Shown piece after piece: positions 26,851 through 35,945 of a DNA stretch of 64,000 nucleotides. Source of the stretch: Thermomonospora echinospora (lineage in GTDB: Bacteria > Actinomycetota > Actinomycetes > Streptosporangiales > Streptosporangiaceae). How positions within the stretch are numbered: the stretch's first letter is position 1; the number at the start of each line of letters is the position of its first letter. Both the position numbers and the translations under genes were made by a program. The notes beneath the pieces were generated by a model. The model saw only the letters and a program-made list of their open reading frames with translations, did no database searches and was not told the origin of the DNA. The stretch is taken from the NCBI RefSeq assembly GCF_900108175.1, contig NZ_FNVO01000004.1:62001-126000 (forward strand), written 5' to 3'.

Positions 26851-28512
26851 ATGAGCGATGAGTGGTGGGGCCCGGCGGTGCCCGAGGCCGAGGACTGCGT
26901 GGTCGGGGAGCTGCTCGCCCGCCGTGCCGCCGAGCATCCGGACCGGGTGTACGCGGTCTTCGAGGACGGGACGCGGTGGACGTACGCCGAGACCCTGGCC
27001 GAGGCCGAGCGGGTCGCCGCCGGGCTGCACGGCCTGGGGGTGCGGCCGGGTGACATGGTCGTCTCCTGGCTGCCGAACGGACCCGACGCACTACGCGCCT
27101 GGTTCGGCGTGAACCTGCTCGGCGGCACCCTCGTCCCGCTCAACACCGCCTATCGCGGTGGGCTGCTCGAACACGCGATCCGGCTGTCCGGGGCGCGGGT
27201 GGCGGTCGTACACGCCGAGCTGGCCGGGCGCCTGGACGACATCGACACCGGCGCGCTGGAACGGGTGGTGGTGCTCGGCGAGGGCGGTACCCGGCCGGGT
27301 CGCCGGGTCGCCGCGCCGGGGCAGGAGGCGCCAGGGCCGCAGGTGCTGGGGCCGGAGGTGCTGGCCACGCCGGCCCCGGGATTCCGCCCGGAGGCGCCGC
27401 CCCGGCCGTGGGACCCGTACGCGGTGATCCTGACGTCGGGGACGACCGGGCCGTCGAAGGGCGTCCTGTGCTCGTACGTCCAGCTCGCGGCGTGCGCGCG
27501 GGCCGCGTTCGGCGGCTGCTTCGGGGAGGCCGACCGCTACATGGTGAACCTTCCGCTGTTCCACGCGGGCGGCACGATCGGCACGTACGCCGCGCTGCTG
27601 CTCGGCGGCGGGATCAGTCTCGTCAGCGCGTTCGACACCGAGTCGTTCTGGCCGGCCGTCCGCGCGACGGGTACCACGCACGTCACGCTGCTCGGCGTGA
27701 TGGCGACGTTCCTGAGCAAGCGCCCCGCGTCCCACCACGACCGTGCCCACCCACTGCGGCACGTCTTCATGATCCCGCTGATCGAGGACAGCGTGGCGTT
27801 CGCCGAGCGCTTCGGCGTCGACGTGGTGGCCATGTTCAACATGACGGAGGTCTCGATCCCGATCATCTCCGGGCCCGACCCCGGCGTCCCGGGCACGTCC
27901 GGGCGGCTGCGTCCCGGCGTCGAGGCCCGGATCGTGGACCGGCACGACCGGGTGCTGCCCGACGGGGAGGTCGGGGAGCTGGTGCTGCGCACCGACCAGC
28001 CGTGGGCGATGAACTCCGGTTACCTCGGGATGCCCGAGGCGACGGCACGGGCCTGGCGCAACGGCTGGTTCCACACCGGGGACGCCTTCCGCACGGTGGA
28101 CGGCGAGTTCTTCTTCGTGGACCGGATGGGCGACACGATCCGGCGCCGGGGCGAGAACATCTCCTCGGCCGAGGTGGAGGCGGAACTGCTGGCGCATCCG
28201 TCGGTCCGGGAGGCCGCGGTGGTCGCCGTGCCGAGCCCCTACGGCGAGGACGACGTGCTCGCCGTGGTCGCGCCCGTGGAGGGCGCGACGATCGACCCGG
28301 CCGAGCTGCTTCGTTTCCTGATCCCGCGCATGGCGCATTTCATGGTGCCCCGCTACGTGCGCGTGGTCGACGCGCTCCCGCACACCCCGACGAACAAGGT
28401 CGAGAAGCATCGGCTGCGTTCGGAGGGCGTGACGGTGGACACGGCCGATCGCGAGCGGCTGGGCGTGGTCGTCCGGCGGGACCGCATCGGCGAGACGCCC
28501 GCCGCACGCTGA
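26851..28512 (+). CDS. Acyl-CoA synthetase / AMP-dependent ligase
   Basis: 553 residues of the ANL adenylating superfamily. It activates a carboxylic acid with ATP and CoA. Motifs: VILTSGTTGPSKGV (P-loop-like A3), FNMTEVS (A5-like), GWFHTGDAF (A7) and RRRGENISSAEVE (A8), with the catalytic lysine in TNKVEKHRL. The ATG at 26851 follows AAGGAG one base after the LivF stop, so it is in the transporter operon: import is coupled to CoA activation. The substrate acid is not predictable; it resembles crotonobetaine/long-chain-type ligases. Confidence 0.93.
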   Translation: MSDEWWGPAVPEAEDCVVGELLARRAAEHPDRVYAVFEDGTRWTYAETLAEAERVAAGLHGLGVRPGDMVVSWLPNGPDALRAWFGVNLLGGTLVPLNTAYRGGLLEHAIRLSGARVAVVHAELAGRLDDIDTGALERVVVLGEGGTRPGRRVAAPGQEAPGPQVLGPEVLATPAPGFRPEAPPRPWDPYAVILTSGTTGPSKGVLCSYVQLAACARAAFGGCFGEADRYMVNLPLFHAGGTIGTYAALLLGGGISLVSAFDTESFWPAVRATGTTHVTLLGVMATFLSKRPASHHDRAHPLRHVFMIPLIEDSVAFAERFGVDVVAMFNMTEVSIPIISGPDPGVPGTSGRLRPGVEARIVDRHDRVLPDGEVGELVLRTDQPWAMNSGYLGMPEATARAWRNGWFHTGDAFRTVDGEFFFVDRMGDTIRRRGENISSAEVEAELLAHPSVREAAVVAVPSPYGEDDVLAVVAPVEGATIDPAELLRFLIPRMAHFMVPRYVRVVDALPHTPTNKVEKHRLRSEGVTVDTADRERLGVVVRRDRIGETPAAR

Positions 28513-28519
28513 GCCGCTC

Positions 28520-28563
28520 GTCCGCGGCACCCGCCGGCCCCGGCGCCGGCGGGTGCCGCGGAC
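28520..28563. terminator. Perfect 18-bp bidirectional terminator
   Basis: Bases 28520-28537 pair perfectly with 28546-28563 around an 8-base loop. It lies between the convergent acyl-CoA synthetase and tetR genes and would stop transcription from both sides. Confidence 0.9.
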
Positions 28564-28598
28564 GTCTTCGCGGACCGGGGCCGGGGCGGCGGGTGCCG

Positions 28599-29252
28599 TC
28601 AGGCGTCCGGGGGACCGGCGCCGACGAGCTGCAGGGCCAGGAAGGCGTACTGGTCGGCGAGTTCCCGGGCCGACACCGTGCCCTCCGGCCGGAACCACTG
28701 TCCGGCGTTGATGCACATGTCGAGGATGGCCTTGGCGACCACGTCCACCGGGGCCGGGCGCGACGAACGCGGATCGCTCAGGCGGAACCGGCCGGCGGCC
28801 AGGCCCCGTTCCAGGGTGCGTTCGAAGATCCGGCGGACGCGCCGCTGGGCGTCCAGCACCTCCTTGGCCTGCTCGGGCGGGAGGTGACGCCATTCGGTCC
28901 GGGCGACCAGGCCCTCGATGCGCCGTTCGGTGTGGAAGAGCGTGAGCTCCCGCACCAGCTCGGCCAGCTGCCGGTCGGCCCGGTCGCCGCCGCGCAGCAG
29001 CCCTTCCTCCAGCAGGCGCTCGGAGTCCTCGTGCGCCCGCTTGAGGATCGCGTAGAGCACTTCCTCTTTGGACTGGTAGTGGTTGTAGAGCGAGCCCGCG
29101 GTGACCCCGCACGCGGCGGTGATCTTGCGGACGCTGGTGGCGGGGAACCCGTCCTCGTAGAACAGGCGCGCCGCCTCGTCGAGGATCCGCCGGCTCATCG
29201 AGGCCGTGGCCGGTGGGTCGCCGGCGGTCGTCCGGGAGTGTGTCGTAGCCAC
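28599..29252 (-). CDS. TetR family transcriptional regulator
   Basis: 217 residues, GTG start at 29252. The N-terminal HTH is typical: ILDEAARLFYEDGFPATSVR, then ITAACGVTAGSLYNHYQSKEEVLYAIL. The C-terminal ligand domain resembles KstR2/FadR-like repressors that sense acyl-CoA esters (family-level inference). A 12-bp palindrome lies 19 bases upstream of the start and another faces the divergent operon, so it probably represses itself, the catabolic operon and the transporter operon, with release by a pathway CoA ester. Confidence 0.92.
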   Translation of the reverse strand: MATTHSRTTAGDPPATASMSRRILDEAARLFYEDGFPATSVRKITAACGVTAGSLYNHYQSKEEVLYAILKRAHEDSERLLEEGLLRGGDRADRQLAELVRELTLFHTERRIEGLVARTEWRHLPPEQAKEVLDAQRRVRRIFERTLERGLAAGRFRLSDPRSSRPAPVDVVAKAILDMCINAGQWFRPEGTVSARELADQYAFLALQLVGAGPPDA

Positions 29253-29271
29253 CCCTTGACGCTATCACCAT

Positions 29272-29283
29272 ATGAACGTTCAT
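29272..29283. promoter_or_regulatory. TetR operator candidate, tetR side
   Basis: ATGAACGTTCAT is a perfect 12-bp palindrome just upstream of the tetR start. Its core AACGTT is shared with the sites at 22128-22146 and 29310-29321. Confidence 0.75.
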
Positions 29284-29309
29284 TGACCTGTCATGGCAGA
29301 ATCTGGTAA

Positions 29310-29321
29310 ACAAACGTTTGT
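29310..29321. promoter_or_regulatory. TetR operator candidate, catabolic operon side
   Basis: ACAAACGTTTGT is a perfect 12-bp palindrome 17 bases before the ATG of the first catabolic gene, where it would block its promoter or initiation. It extends to GTATAC on the right, like the site before the transporter operon. Confidence 0.75.
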
Positions 29322-29338
29322 ATACAGAGGGGGGAGTG

Positions 29339-30307
29339 ATGAGTGAACCGGTGATCGACGTCTGTGAGGTCGCCTACGACACCGAGTGCTGGACGGCCTA
29401 TCTGGGGGCGCTGGCCACCGTCGCGCCACGCTATCTCGTCCTGTTCGCCGGACGCCTGGCCACCCTCACCGGCCGCGCCCCCGGCGACGTCGCGGCGGAG
29501 GCGGCCCGCGACCCGGCCGGCACGGCGGATCGGCTGGCCGCCGTCCTCGGGCGCGGGTTCGACATCGACCACCACGTCGCCGCGCTGGCCGAGACCGGGG
29601 TCCGTCACCAGGTCCTGCACGGCGGGCCGTGGACCATCGGAGACGGCACCGTCAACGACCGGGTCGCCGCCTACGCCGCCCGGCACCCGGACCGCCTCAG
29701 CGCCTGGGCCGGCGTCGGCCTCACCGATCCGCGGGCCGCGATCACCGAGGCCCGTCGCGCGCTCGACGAACTCGGCGCGACCGGCCTGTCGGTCATCCCG
29801 TTCCTCGACGGCGTCGACCCGTCCGGACCCGAGTACGAGGGGTTCTGGCGGTTCGCCGCCGACCGCGGTGTCCCGGTGTGGCTGCACTGCGGGCAGCACT
29901 TCCGCTCGGACGTCGCGATCGACGTCTCCGCACCGCGGGTGCTGGACCGGATCGCCGGCGCGCACCCCGATCTCGTCCTGGTCGCCGGCCACGGGGGATG
30001 GCCCTGGGTCACCGAGATGCTGGCCGTGGTGCAGCGGCACACCAACGTCTACCTGGAGTTCTCCTCGCACCGTCCGGCCAGGATGGGGGACCGCGGATCG
30101 GGGTGGGAGGCGCTGCTCGCCCTGGGCACCGCGTCCGTCCGGACCCGGGTCCTCTTCGGGTCGACCAGCTGGACGCAGGCGCGCCCTCCCGCCGCACTCG
30201 CCGCCGAGGTCACCCGGCTCGGTCTGCCGGACGACGTCGTCCGAGCCTGGCTGCACGACAACGCCGAGCGGCTGCTGAACCGGGTCCGGCCGGGAGCGGC
30301 GGCATGA
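29339..30307 (+). CDS. Amidohydrolase-2-like protein with an unusual metal site
   Basis: 322 residues; the TIM-barrel pattern of amidohydrolase-related proteins is clear from VRHQVLHGG, DRLSAWAGVGLTDPRAAITEARRAL, VPVWLHCGQ, LVLVAGHGGWPW and RVLFGSTSW. The family's N-terminal DxHxH is replaced by IDVCEVAY, and the last metal ligand (normally in GSDWP) reads GSTSW. Only the two central histidines (WLHCG, GHGG) remain. It may be a decarboxylase or hydratase using a different metal mode, or a non-canonical hydrolase. First gene of the eight-gene operon; GGGGGGAG precedes the ATG. Confidence 0.8.
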   Translation: MSEPVIDVCEVAYDTECWTAYLGALATVAPRYLVLFAGRLATLTGRAPGDVAAEAARDPAGTADRLAAVLGRGFDIDHHVAALAETGVRHQVLHGGPWTIGDGTVNDRVAAYAARHPDRLSAWAGVGLTDPRAAITEARRALDELGATGLSVIPFLDGVDPSGPEYEGFWRFAADRGVPVWLHCGQHFRSDVAIDVSAPRVLDRIAGAHPDLVLVAGHGGWPWVTEMLAVVQRHTNVYLEFSSHRPARMGDRGSGWEALLALGTASVRTRVLFGSTSWTQARPPAALAAEVTRLGLPDDVVRAWLHDNAERLLNRVRPGAAA

Positions 30308-31047
30308 ACGGCCGCCGGATACTGGTCACCGGAGCCGCGGGAGGCATCGGCACCTCACTCGTCGCCGAACTGCTCCTCCAGGGCGCGCGGGTGCTGGCGA
30401 CCGATGTCGACGAGTCCGGCTGCCGCCTGCTGGAGCGGCGGATCGGCGGCCGGCCGGAGGACGGCCGGCTGCACACGATGCCGCTCGACCTGACCGAGAG
30501 CGGTGCGCCGCAGCGCATCGTCGACCGGGCGATCGACCGGCTCGGCGGCCTTGACGGACTCGTCAACAACGCGGGGGTCGAGCATCGCGCGGCGCTGGCC
30601 GAGCACGGCACCGCCGACTGGACGCGCGTGCTGGAGATCAACCTTTCGGCGCCGTTCCGGCTGGCCCGCGCGGCGGCCCCGGCCCTCGCCGGACAGCCGG
30701 GCGCCGCCATCGTCAACGTCTGCTCGATCGCGGTGACCGGGTTCGCCGGGCAGGCCGCCTACGACGCGAGCAAGGGCGGGCTGCTGAGCCTGACCCGCTC
30801 GCTCGCCGTCGAGCTGGGACCGCTCGGCGTCCGGGCGAACGCCGTGTGCCCCGGCTTCATCGACACTCCGATGCTCGACGCGAGCGGGCTTCGCGGGCTG
30901 GCGGAGAAGGTCGCCGCGCGGCTGCCGCTCGGCCGGTGCGGCCATCCGGAGGAGGTCGCCGCCGCGATCGTGTGGCTGCTGGGAACAAGCGCCGGTTACG
31001 TCACCGGCCAGGCATTGTTCGTCGACGGAGGGATGGTCAGAGCGTGA
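30304..31047 (+). CDS. Short-chain dehydrogenase/reductase 1
   Basis: 247 residues, classical SDR. Motifs: VTGAAGGIG (nucleotide binding), NNAGV, a serine in NVCSIAV, and YDASK (catalytic Tyr and Lys), then PGFIDTPM. It oxidises or reduces a hydroxy/keto group with NAD(P). In a beta-oxidation-like operon it could be the 3-hydroxyacyl-CoA step. The ATG overlaps the preceding stop (ATGA). Confidence 0.93.
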   Translation: MNGRRILVTGAAGGIGTSLVAELLLQGARVLATDVDESGCRLLERRIGGRPEDGRLHTMPLDLTESGAPQRIVDRAIDRLGGLDGLVNNAGVEHRAALAEHGTADWTRVLEINLSAPFRLARAAAPALAGQPGAAIVNVCSIAVTGFAGQAAYDASKGGLLSLTRSLAVELGPLGVRANAVCPGFIDTPMLDASGLRGLAEKVAARLPLGRCGHPEEVAAAIVWLLGTSAGYVTGQALFVDGGMVRA

Positions 31048-31871
31048 GGCGCGATCAGGAGAGCACGGCGTCCGGCGGTACGGAGACCTTGCTGGTGTCC
31101 CGGCCGGCGCCGGGGGTGCTGTGGCTGACCATGAACCGTCCGGCCCGGCGGAACGCGCTCGATCGCGCGCTGGGCGAGGAGCTGCTGCGCGCGCTGGAAC
31201 ACGCCGAGACCGATCCGCAGGCCAGGGTCGTGGTGCTGACCGGAGCGGGCAGCGCCTTCTGCGGCGGGGACGACCTCGGCGCGGTGGACGAGCACCTCGC
31301 CGGGGACCGCAGGCACTCGCCGGTGCTCGGTGACACCGCCGACCCGGTGTACCTGCGGATCGTCGAGGCGATCGTCACATCGCCGCAGCCGGTCATCGCA
31401 GCGGTCAACGGCCCCGCGGCCGGCGCGGGCACCGAGCTGGCCTGCGCCGCCGACCTGCGGATCGCCTCGGACACGGCGCGGATCGGAAGCTGCCTGGTGA
31501 ACGTGGCGCAGACCGGCACCGCCGTCATGCTGCCCCGCATCGTCGGAACCGCGAAGGCGACCGAGATCTACCTGTCCGGCGGGCTGCTCGACGCCGCCGA
31601 CGCCGAGCGCCTGGGCATCTACACCCGCGTCGTCCCGTTCGGAGAGCTCCAGGACGTGGTGCTCGCCGAAGCGCGTCGCCTCGCGGCCGGCCCGACCCGC
31701 GCGATCGGGCTCTACAAGCAACTGCGCGAACGGGTGTACGGGCAGCCGCTGGAACAGGCGCTGCGCATCCAGAACGGCTTCCACATCCGCAACAACAGAG
31801 AAGTCCATGACGCGGTCGAAGGGGCGCGTGCGTTCGTCGAGAAGCGCAGCCCCGAGTTCACCGGTCGTTGA
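31044..31871 (+). CDS. Enoyl-CoA hydratase/isomerase family protein 1
   Basis: 275 residues starting at a GTG that overlaps the previous stop (GTGA). Crotonase features: LTMNRPARRNALD, the oxyanion-hole strands GAGSAFCGGDDL and NGPAAGAGTELACAADLRIA. At the first hydratase glutamate position the protein reads VNVAQ, so that Glu is missing, while the second (KATEIYLSGG) is kept. It may be an isomerase or a C-C hydrolase instead of a hydratase (inference from alignment by eye). Confidence 0.9.
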   Translation: MRRDQESTASGGTETLLVSRPAPGVLWLTMNRPARRNALDRALGEELLRALEHAETDPQARVVVLTGAGSAFCGGDDLGAVDEHLAGDRRHSPVLGDTADPVYLRIVEAIVTSPQPVIAAVNGPAAGAGTELACAADLRIASDTARIGSCLVNVAQTGTAVMLPRIVGTAKATEIYLSGGLLDAADAERLGIYTRVVPFGELQDVVLAEARRLAAGPTRAIGLYKQLRERVYGQPLEQALRIQNGFHIRNNREVHDAVEGARAFVEKRSPEFTGR

Positions 31872-31881
31872 GGAGGAACGG

Positions 31882-32664
31882 ATGACCATGACGGACAGGG
31901 CAGCGGACGGCGACGTCTTCGGCCGCCTCGACGGCCGGGTCGTCCTGGTCACGGGCGCGGCGAGCGGCATCGGCGCCGCTTCGATGAGACTGTTCCGGGC
32001 GGTGGGCGCCGAGGTCGTCGGCGTGGACCTGACCGCCGGAGAGGGGATCGTCCAGGCGGACGTCTCCGACCCGGCACAGGTCGCCGAGGTCGTCGACGGG
32101 GTGGTCGCCCGGCACGGCCGGCTCGACGTCGTCCACGGCAACGCCGGCATCAACGTTCCCGGCCGCCCGCACAGCATCACCGACGACGACTACCGCAAGG
32201 TGATGGGCGTCTGCTGCGACGCCAACTTCTACCTGGTGCGCTCCGCGGTCAGGCACATGCGCACGGACGGGGGAGTGTTCGTGTTCACCTCATCGATGTG
32301 CGGGGTGGCGGCGACACCCCGCTCCCCGGTCTACAACATGGCCAAGCACGCCCTCATCGGCCTCGCCCAGTCCGTCGCCGTCGACTACGGCGCGCAGGGG
32401 ATCCGTGCGGTGGCCCTGGTCACCGGGCCGACGCACACCGGGATGGTGGACGAGCTGTGGCCGCCGGGCCCGCTCCGCGACTCCCTGATCGCCACCACCT
32501 CCACCGGCCGGCTGGCCACCCCCGAGGAGCAGGCCCGCGCCGCGGTGTTCGCCGCGCTGCCCGGCAGTTCCTTCCTCACCGGATGCGCCCTCACCGTGGA
32601 CGGCGGCGCGACCGCCGGCTGGAACGAGATGGCCCGGACGATGCTCACCCTCAAGGCGGTGTGA
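31882..32664 (+). CDS. Short-chain dehydrogenase/reductase 2
   Basis: 260 residues with TGAASGIG, HGNAGIN, a serine in FTSSMCG and YNMAK. The ATG at 31882 follows a strong GAGGAGGAACGG. It shares its last base with the next start codon (TGATG). Likely another NAD(P)-dependent alcohol/ketone step in the pathway. Confidence 0.93.
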   Translation: MTMTDRAADGDVFGRLDGRVVLVTGAASGIGAASMRLFRAVGAEVVGVDLTAGEGIVQADVSDPAQVAEVVDGVVARHGRLDVVHGNAGINVPGRPHSITDDDYRKVMGVCCDANFYLVRSAVRHMRTDGGVFVFTSSMCGVAATPRSPVYNMAKHALIGLAQSVAVDYGAQGIRAVALVTGPTHTGMVDELWPPGPLRDSLIATTSTGRLATPEEQARAAVFAALPGSSFLTGCALTVDGGATAGWNEMARTMLTLKAV

Positions 32665-34334
32665 TGACGGAACTGGGACGCATCGAAGGCGGCGTCGAGA
32701 CCCCCATGCGGGACGGCGTGCTGCTGCGCGGCGACCTGTGGCGGCCCGCGTCCCCGGCCCCGGTCGTGGTGTTCAGGACGCCGTACGGACGGCGGCAGAT
32801 CAGCTCCGACACGCTGCAGCCCCAGCACTGCCTCGCCGGAGGGTTCGCCGCGCTGGTGCAGGACACCCGGGGCCGCTTCGACTCCGACGGCGAGTGGCAG
32901 GCCGTCATGTGGGAGCAGGAGGCCGAGGACACCTACGACACCGTGGAATGGGCGGCGGCACAGCCCTGGTGCGACGGCAACGTGTTCCTGGCGGGCACGT
33001 CCTACCTCGGCATCGTCGCCTGGCTGGGGGCGGCGGAACGTCCGCCGCACCTGCGGGGGATCGCCCCGGCCATGACGACCGGCGCGGCGGCCGACCTCCG
33101 CGACACCGGCGGCGCGCTGCGGCTGGACCACCTCGTCGGGTGGCTGGCCTACATGGCCGCCGACTGGCTGGGCCGGCAGAGCCCGGACACGGACCCTGCG
33201 CTGGCCGCGAAGGTCGCGTCGCTGATCCACGGCCCGGAACGGGCGATGCGGCGGCTGCCGCTCGCGGACATGCCGGAACTGGACCTGCCCGGATTCCCGA
33301 TCAGGATCGGTGACCTGCTGGGCGGGCGGGTCCGGGCGCTGCCCGACTGGGACCCCGCGGCGGTGGAGGTGCCGGTCCTGTCGGTGACGGGCTGGTACGA
33401 CGTCTACGCCGGCGCGACCATTCGCGGGCACCTGGAGATGCGCAGGCTACGACCGGACCTGCGGCACGAGCTGATCGTCGGCCCCTGGGCGCACACCGGC
33501 GCCCTGTCCCATCTGCAGGGCGAGGTGAACTTCGGGGTCGCGGCCTCGGCGGCGGCCGCCCGGCTGCCCGCCCGGCACCTGGAGTTCTTCCGCCGCTGCC
33601 TGGACGGACCGGGCGGATCCGACCCCGTCCTGTACTTCCTGATGGGCGCGGACGAATGGCGTACCGCCGAGCAGTGGCCGCCCGCGGACGTCGCCGGGCA
33701 CGTCCTGCACCTGACCGGCCCCGCCGTCCCGGGCCGGACGCCGGGTCGGCTGACCGCCGTACCCGACACGGCGAGCCCGGCCGCGCCCGACGGCTACGTC
33801 CACGATCCGGCCGACCCGGTGCCGAGCCGTGGCGGGCGCGTCCTGCACCTCGGCCGCCTCACCCCCGGGCCACTGGACCTCAGCCGGACGGCCGCAAGAC
33901 CGGACGTACTCCTCTACCTCGGCGACGCGCTCACCGAGGACATCGACGTCGTCGGCCGGGTGCGGCTCCGGCTCGGCTTCGCCACCGACGCGGCCGACGC
34001 CGACGTGATGGCCCGGCTGGTGGACCACCTGCCGGACGGTCGCCTGCTGCCGGTCTGCGAGGGGGTGGTCCGGCTCAGCCACCGCGACGGCCCGGACACC
34101 CCCGTGCCGCGCGGGGAACCGGTCCGGCTGGAGATCGACCTCGGGCACACGGCCCAGCGCTTCAGGGCGGGCCACCGCATCGGCCTGATGCTGTCCAGCA
34201 GCAACTTCCCGCACTACGACCGCAACCAGGGCAACGGCGAGCCGCCCGCCACGGCCGGGCCCGGCACACCGTCCGACCACAGCGTCCACTACGGCACGTC
34301 GGTCCTCATCCTGGGCGAGGGGGCGGAGCGGTGA
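32664..34334 (+). CDS. CocE/NonD family hydrolase
   Basis: 556 residues. X-Pro dipeptidyl-peptidase-like alpha/beta hydrolase followed by a C-terminal jelly-roll. The nucleophile Ser is in AGTSYLG, preceded by QDTRGRFDSDGEW; the acid is in VTGWYDVYAG and the His in GPWAHTG. CocE-type enzymes hydrolyse esters and amides such as cocaine or acylated amines. Cytosolic: no signal peptide. Overlaps its neighbours on both sides, so tightly coupled to the operon. It could release the acid that is later activated with CoA (inference). Confidence 0.92.
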   Translation: MTELGRIEGGVETPMRDGVLLRGDLWRPASPAPVVVFRTPYGRRQISSDTLQPQHCLAGGFAALVQDTRGRFDSDGEWQAVMWEQEAEDTYDTVEWAAAQPWCDGNVFLAGTSYLGIVAWLGAAERPPHLRGIAPAMTTGAAADLRDTGGALRLDHLVGWLAYMAADWLGRQSPDTDPALAAKVASLIHGPERAMRRLPLADMPELDLPGFPIRIGDLLGGRVRALPDWDPAAVEVPVLSVTGWYDVYAGATIRGHLEMRRLRPDLRHELIVGPWAHTGALSHLQGEVNFGVAASAAAARLPARHLEFFRRCLDGPGGSDPVLYFLMGADEWRTAEQWPPADVAGHVLHLTGPAVPGRTPGRLTAVPDTASPAAPDGYVHDPADPVPSRGGRVLHLGRLTPGPLDLSRTAARPDVLLYLGDALTEDIDVVGRVRLRLGFATDAADADVMARLVDHLPDGRLLPVCEGVVRLSHRDGPDTPVPRGEPVRLEIDLGHTAQRFRAGHRIGLMLSSSNFPHYDRNQGNGEPPATAGPGTPSDHSVHYGTSVLILGEGAER

Positions 34335-35149
34335 CGCTGCGGCACCGGACCCTCCAGCGCGCCGACTGCGAGATCCACTACTGGATCGGCGGGCCGGACG
34401 ACGGCCCCCCGATCGTCTTCACGCACGGCGCGACCCTCGACCACCGCACGTGGGAGCCACAGATCGAGGCGTTCACCGCCCGGTACCGGATCCTGCTGTG
34501 GGACGTCCGCGGCCACGGCCGCTCGATCCCCAACCGGGTCCCGTGGACGCTGCGGGAGGCGGCCGACGACCTGCTGGCGATCCTCGACCGGGAGGACATC
34601 GAGCGGACCGTGCTCGTCGGCCAGTCGATGGGCGGCAACCTCTCCCAGGAGATCGTTTACCACCATCCCGGCAGAGCCTCGGGCCTGGTGGCTTTGGGCT
34701 GTGCCGGGAACACCCTGCCGCTGTCCCGCCGGGAACGGCTCCAGGCCAGGGCGGTCGTCCGGATGCTGCCCTGGTACCCGCGGAAGACGCTGATCCGCCA
34801 GGAGGCCAGGGCGTCCGCCCGGGACCCGCAGGTCCGTGAGTACGTCCGTGAGGCCGCGAGCCGGATGGCGCACCGCGACATGGTCGCGGTCATGGCGAGC
34901 CTGGTCGGCGCCCTCCACCCCGAGCCCGGATACCGGATCGAGATCCCCGAACTGCTGCTGCACGGCGAACACGACCGGCTCGGCAACTTCCGCACCGCGA
35001 TGCCCGTCTGGGAACGCCGGGACCCGCTGGCGCGGCACCTCGTCGTCCCGGACGCCGCCCACCTGGCCAACCAGGACAACCCCGACTTCTTCAACGACGC
35101 CGTGCTGAGCTTCCTCGCCGAACACGGACTCGACTCCCCGAAGGGCTGA
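34331..35149 (+). CDS. Alpha/beta hydrolase
   Basis: 272 residues, GTG start overlapping the previous stop. Fold markers: FTHGATLDHRTW (oxyanion), WDVRGHGRS, VGQSMGG (nucleophile elbow), LLHGEHDRLG (acid) and DAAHLANQDNP (His). Similar to 3-oxoadipate enol-lactonase and meta-cleavage-product hydrolases; it could open a lactone or cleave a C-C bond. Confidence 0.92.
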   Translation: MTLRHRTLQRADCEIHYWIGGPDDGPPIVFTHGATLDHRTWEPQIEAFTARYRILLWDVRGHGRSIPNRVPWTLREAADDLLAILDREDIERTVLVGQSMGGNLSQEIVYHHPGRASGLVALGCAGNTLPLSRRERLQARAVVRMLPWYPRKTLIRQEARASARDPQVREYVREAASRMAHRDMVAVMASLVGALHPEPGYRIEIPELLLHGEHDRLGNFRTAMPVWERRDPLARHLVVPDAAHLANQDNPDFFNDAVLSFLAEHGLDSPKG

Positions 35150-35150
35150 C

Positions 35151-35945
35151 ATGACGATGTGGAGCCGTGAGGACGGCGACGGCGTCGCCGTCCTCACCTA
35201 CCGCAACCCGCCGCGCAACTTCCTCACCTTCGCCGCGCTGGAAGAACTGGACGCGGAACTCGCCCGGCTGGAGAACACGCCCGGCATCGGCGTCGTGGTG
35301 CTGACCAGCGGCGTCCCCGGCTACTTCGTCGCCCACGCCGACCTGGACGAGCTCGCCGAACTGTCCCGCGGGCCGGTGCCGCGGGCCAAGATCTGGTACA
35401 CCGCGATGCGGCGCATCGAGCGGATCCCCCAGCCGGTGATCGCCGCGATCGACGGCCAGGCCTGGGGCGGTGGCCTCGAACTGTCCCTGGCGTGCACGCT
35501 GCGATGGGCCTCGTCCGCCGCCCACTTCAGCCTGCTCGAGACCGCGCTCGGCATCATTCCCGGGGCGGGCGGCACCCAGCGCCTGGCCAGGCTGATCGGT
35601 CCCGGCCGGGCCGCCGACATCGTCCTGTCCGGCGACGTCCTCACCGCCGACCAGGCCAGGACGTCCGGAATCGTCGAACGGGTCCTGCCCGCCCCCGGCT
35701 TCCAGCCGGAGGCACTGCGACTGGCCCGCCACATGGCGTCCCGCCCCGCCGCCGCGCTCGCCGCCGCGAAACGCGCACTGGTCGAGGGCTCCCGGCTGCC
35801 GCTCACCGAAGGTCTCCGGCTTGAGGCCGCCCTCTTCGCGGAGAGACTGGCCTCCTCCGAATCCGCGACGCTCCAGCAGGAGGCACGGCGCCGCTACGCC
35901 GAGGCGGCGGACGGCGACCACATCACCTTCGGGGGCCGCCCGTGA
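35151..35945 (+). CDS. Enoyl-CoA hydratase/isomerase family protein 2
   Basis: 264 residues. YRNPPRNFLTFAAL, VVVLTSGVPGYFVAHADL (the usual FxAGAD motif is altered to FVAHADL), AAIDGQAWGGGLELSLACTLRWAS, then LLETALGIIPGAGGTQRLARL with the first catalytic Glu kept. The second Glu position reads AADIVLSGD, so Asp. The pattern is complementary to the other crotonase in the operon, suggesting distinct reactions. Confidence 0.92.
   Translation: MTMWSREDGDGVAVLTYRNPPRNFLTFAALEELDAELARLENTPGIGVVVLTSGVPGYFVAHADLDELAELSRGPVPRAKIWYTAMRRIERIPQPVIAAIDGQAWGGGLELSLACTLRWASSAAHFSLLETALGIIPGAGGTQRLARLIGPGRAADIVLSGDVLTADQARTSGIVERVLPAPGFQPEALRLARHMASRPAAALAAAKRALVEGSRLPLTEGLRLEAALFAERLASSESATLQQEARRRYAEAADGDHITFGGRP

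Noticed and set aside
27091-29313. 740-codon minus-strand frame across the acyl-CoA synthetase and tetR
   Set aside because: Overlaps two confident genes in another frame and has repetitive Arg/Gly/Pro content.
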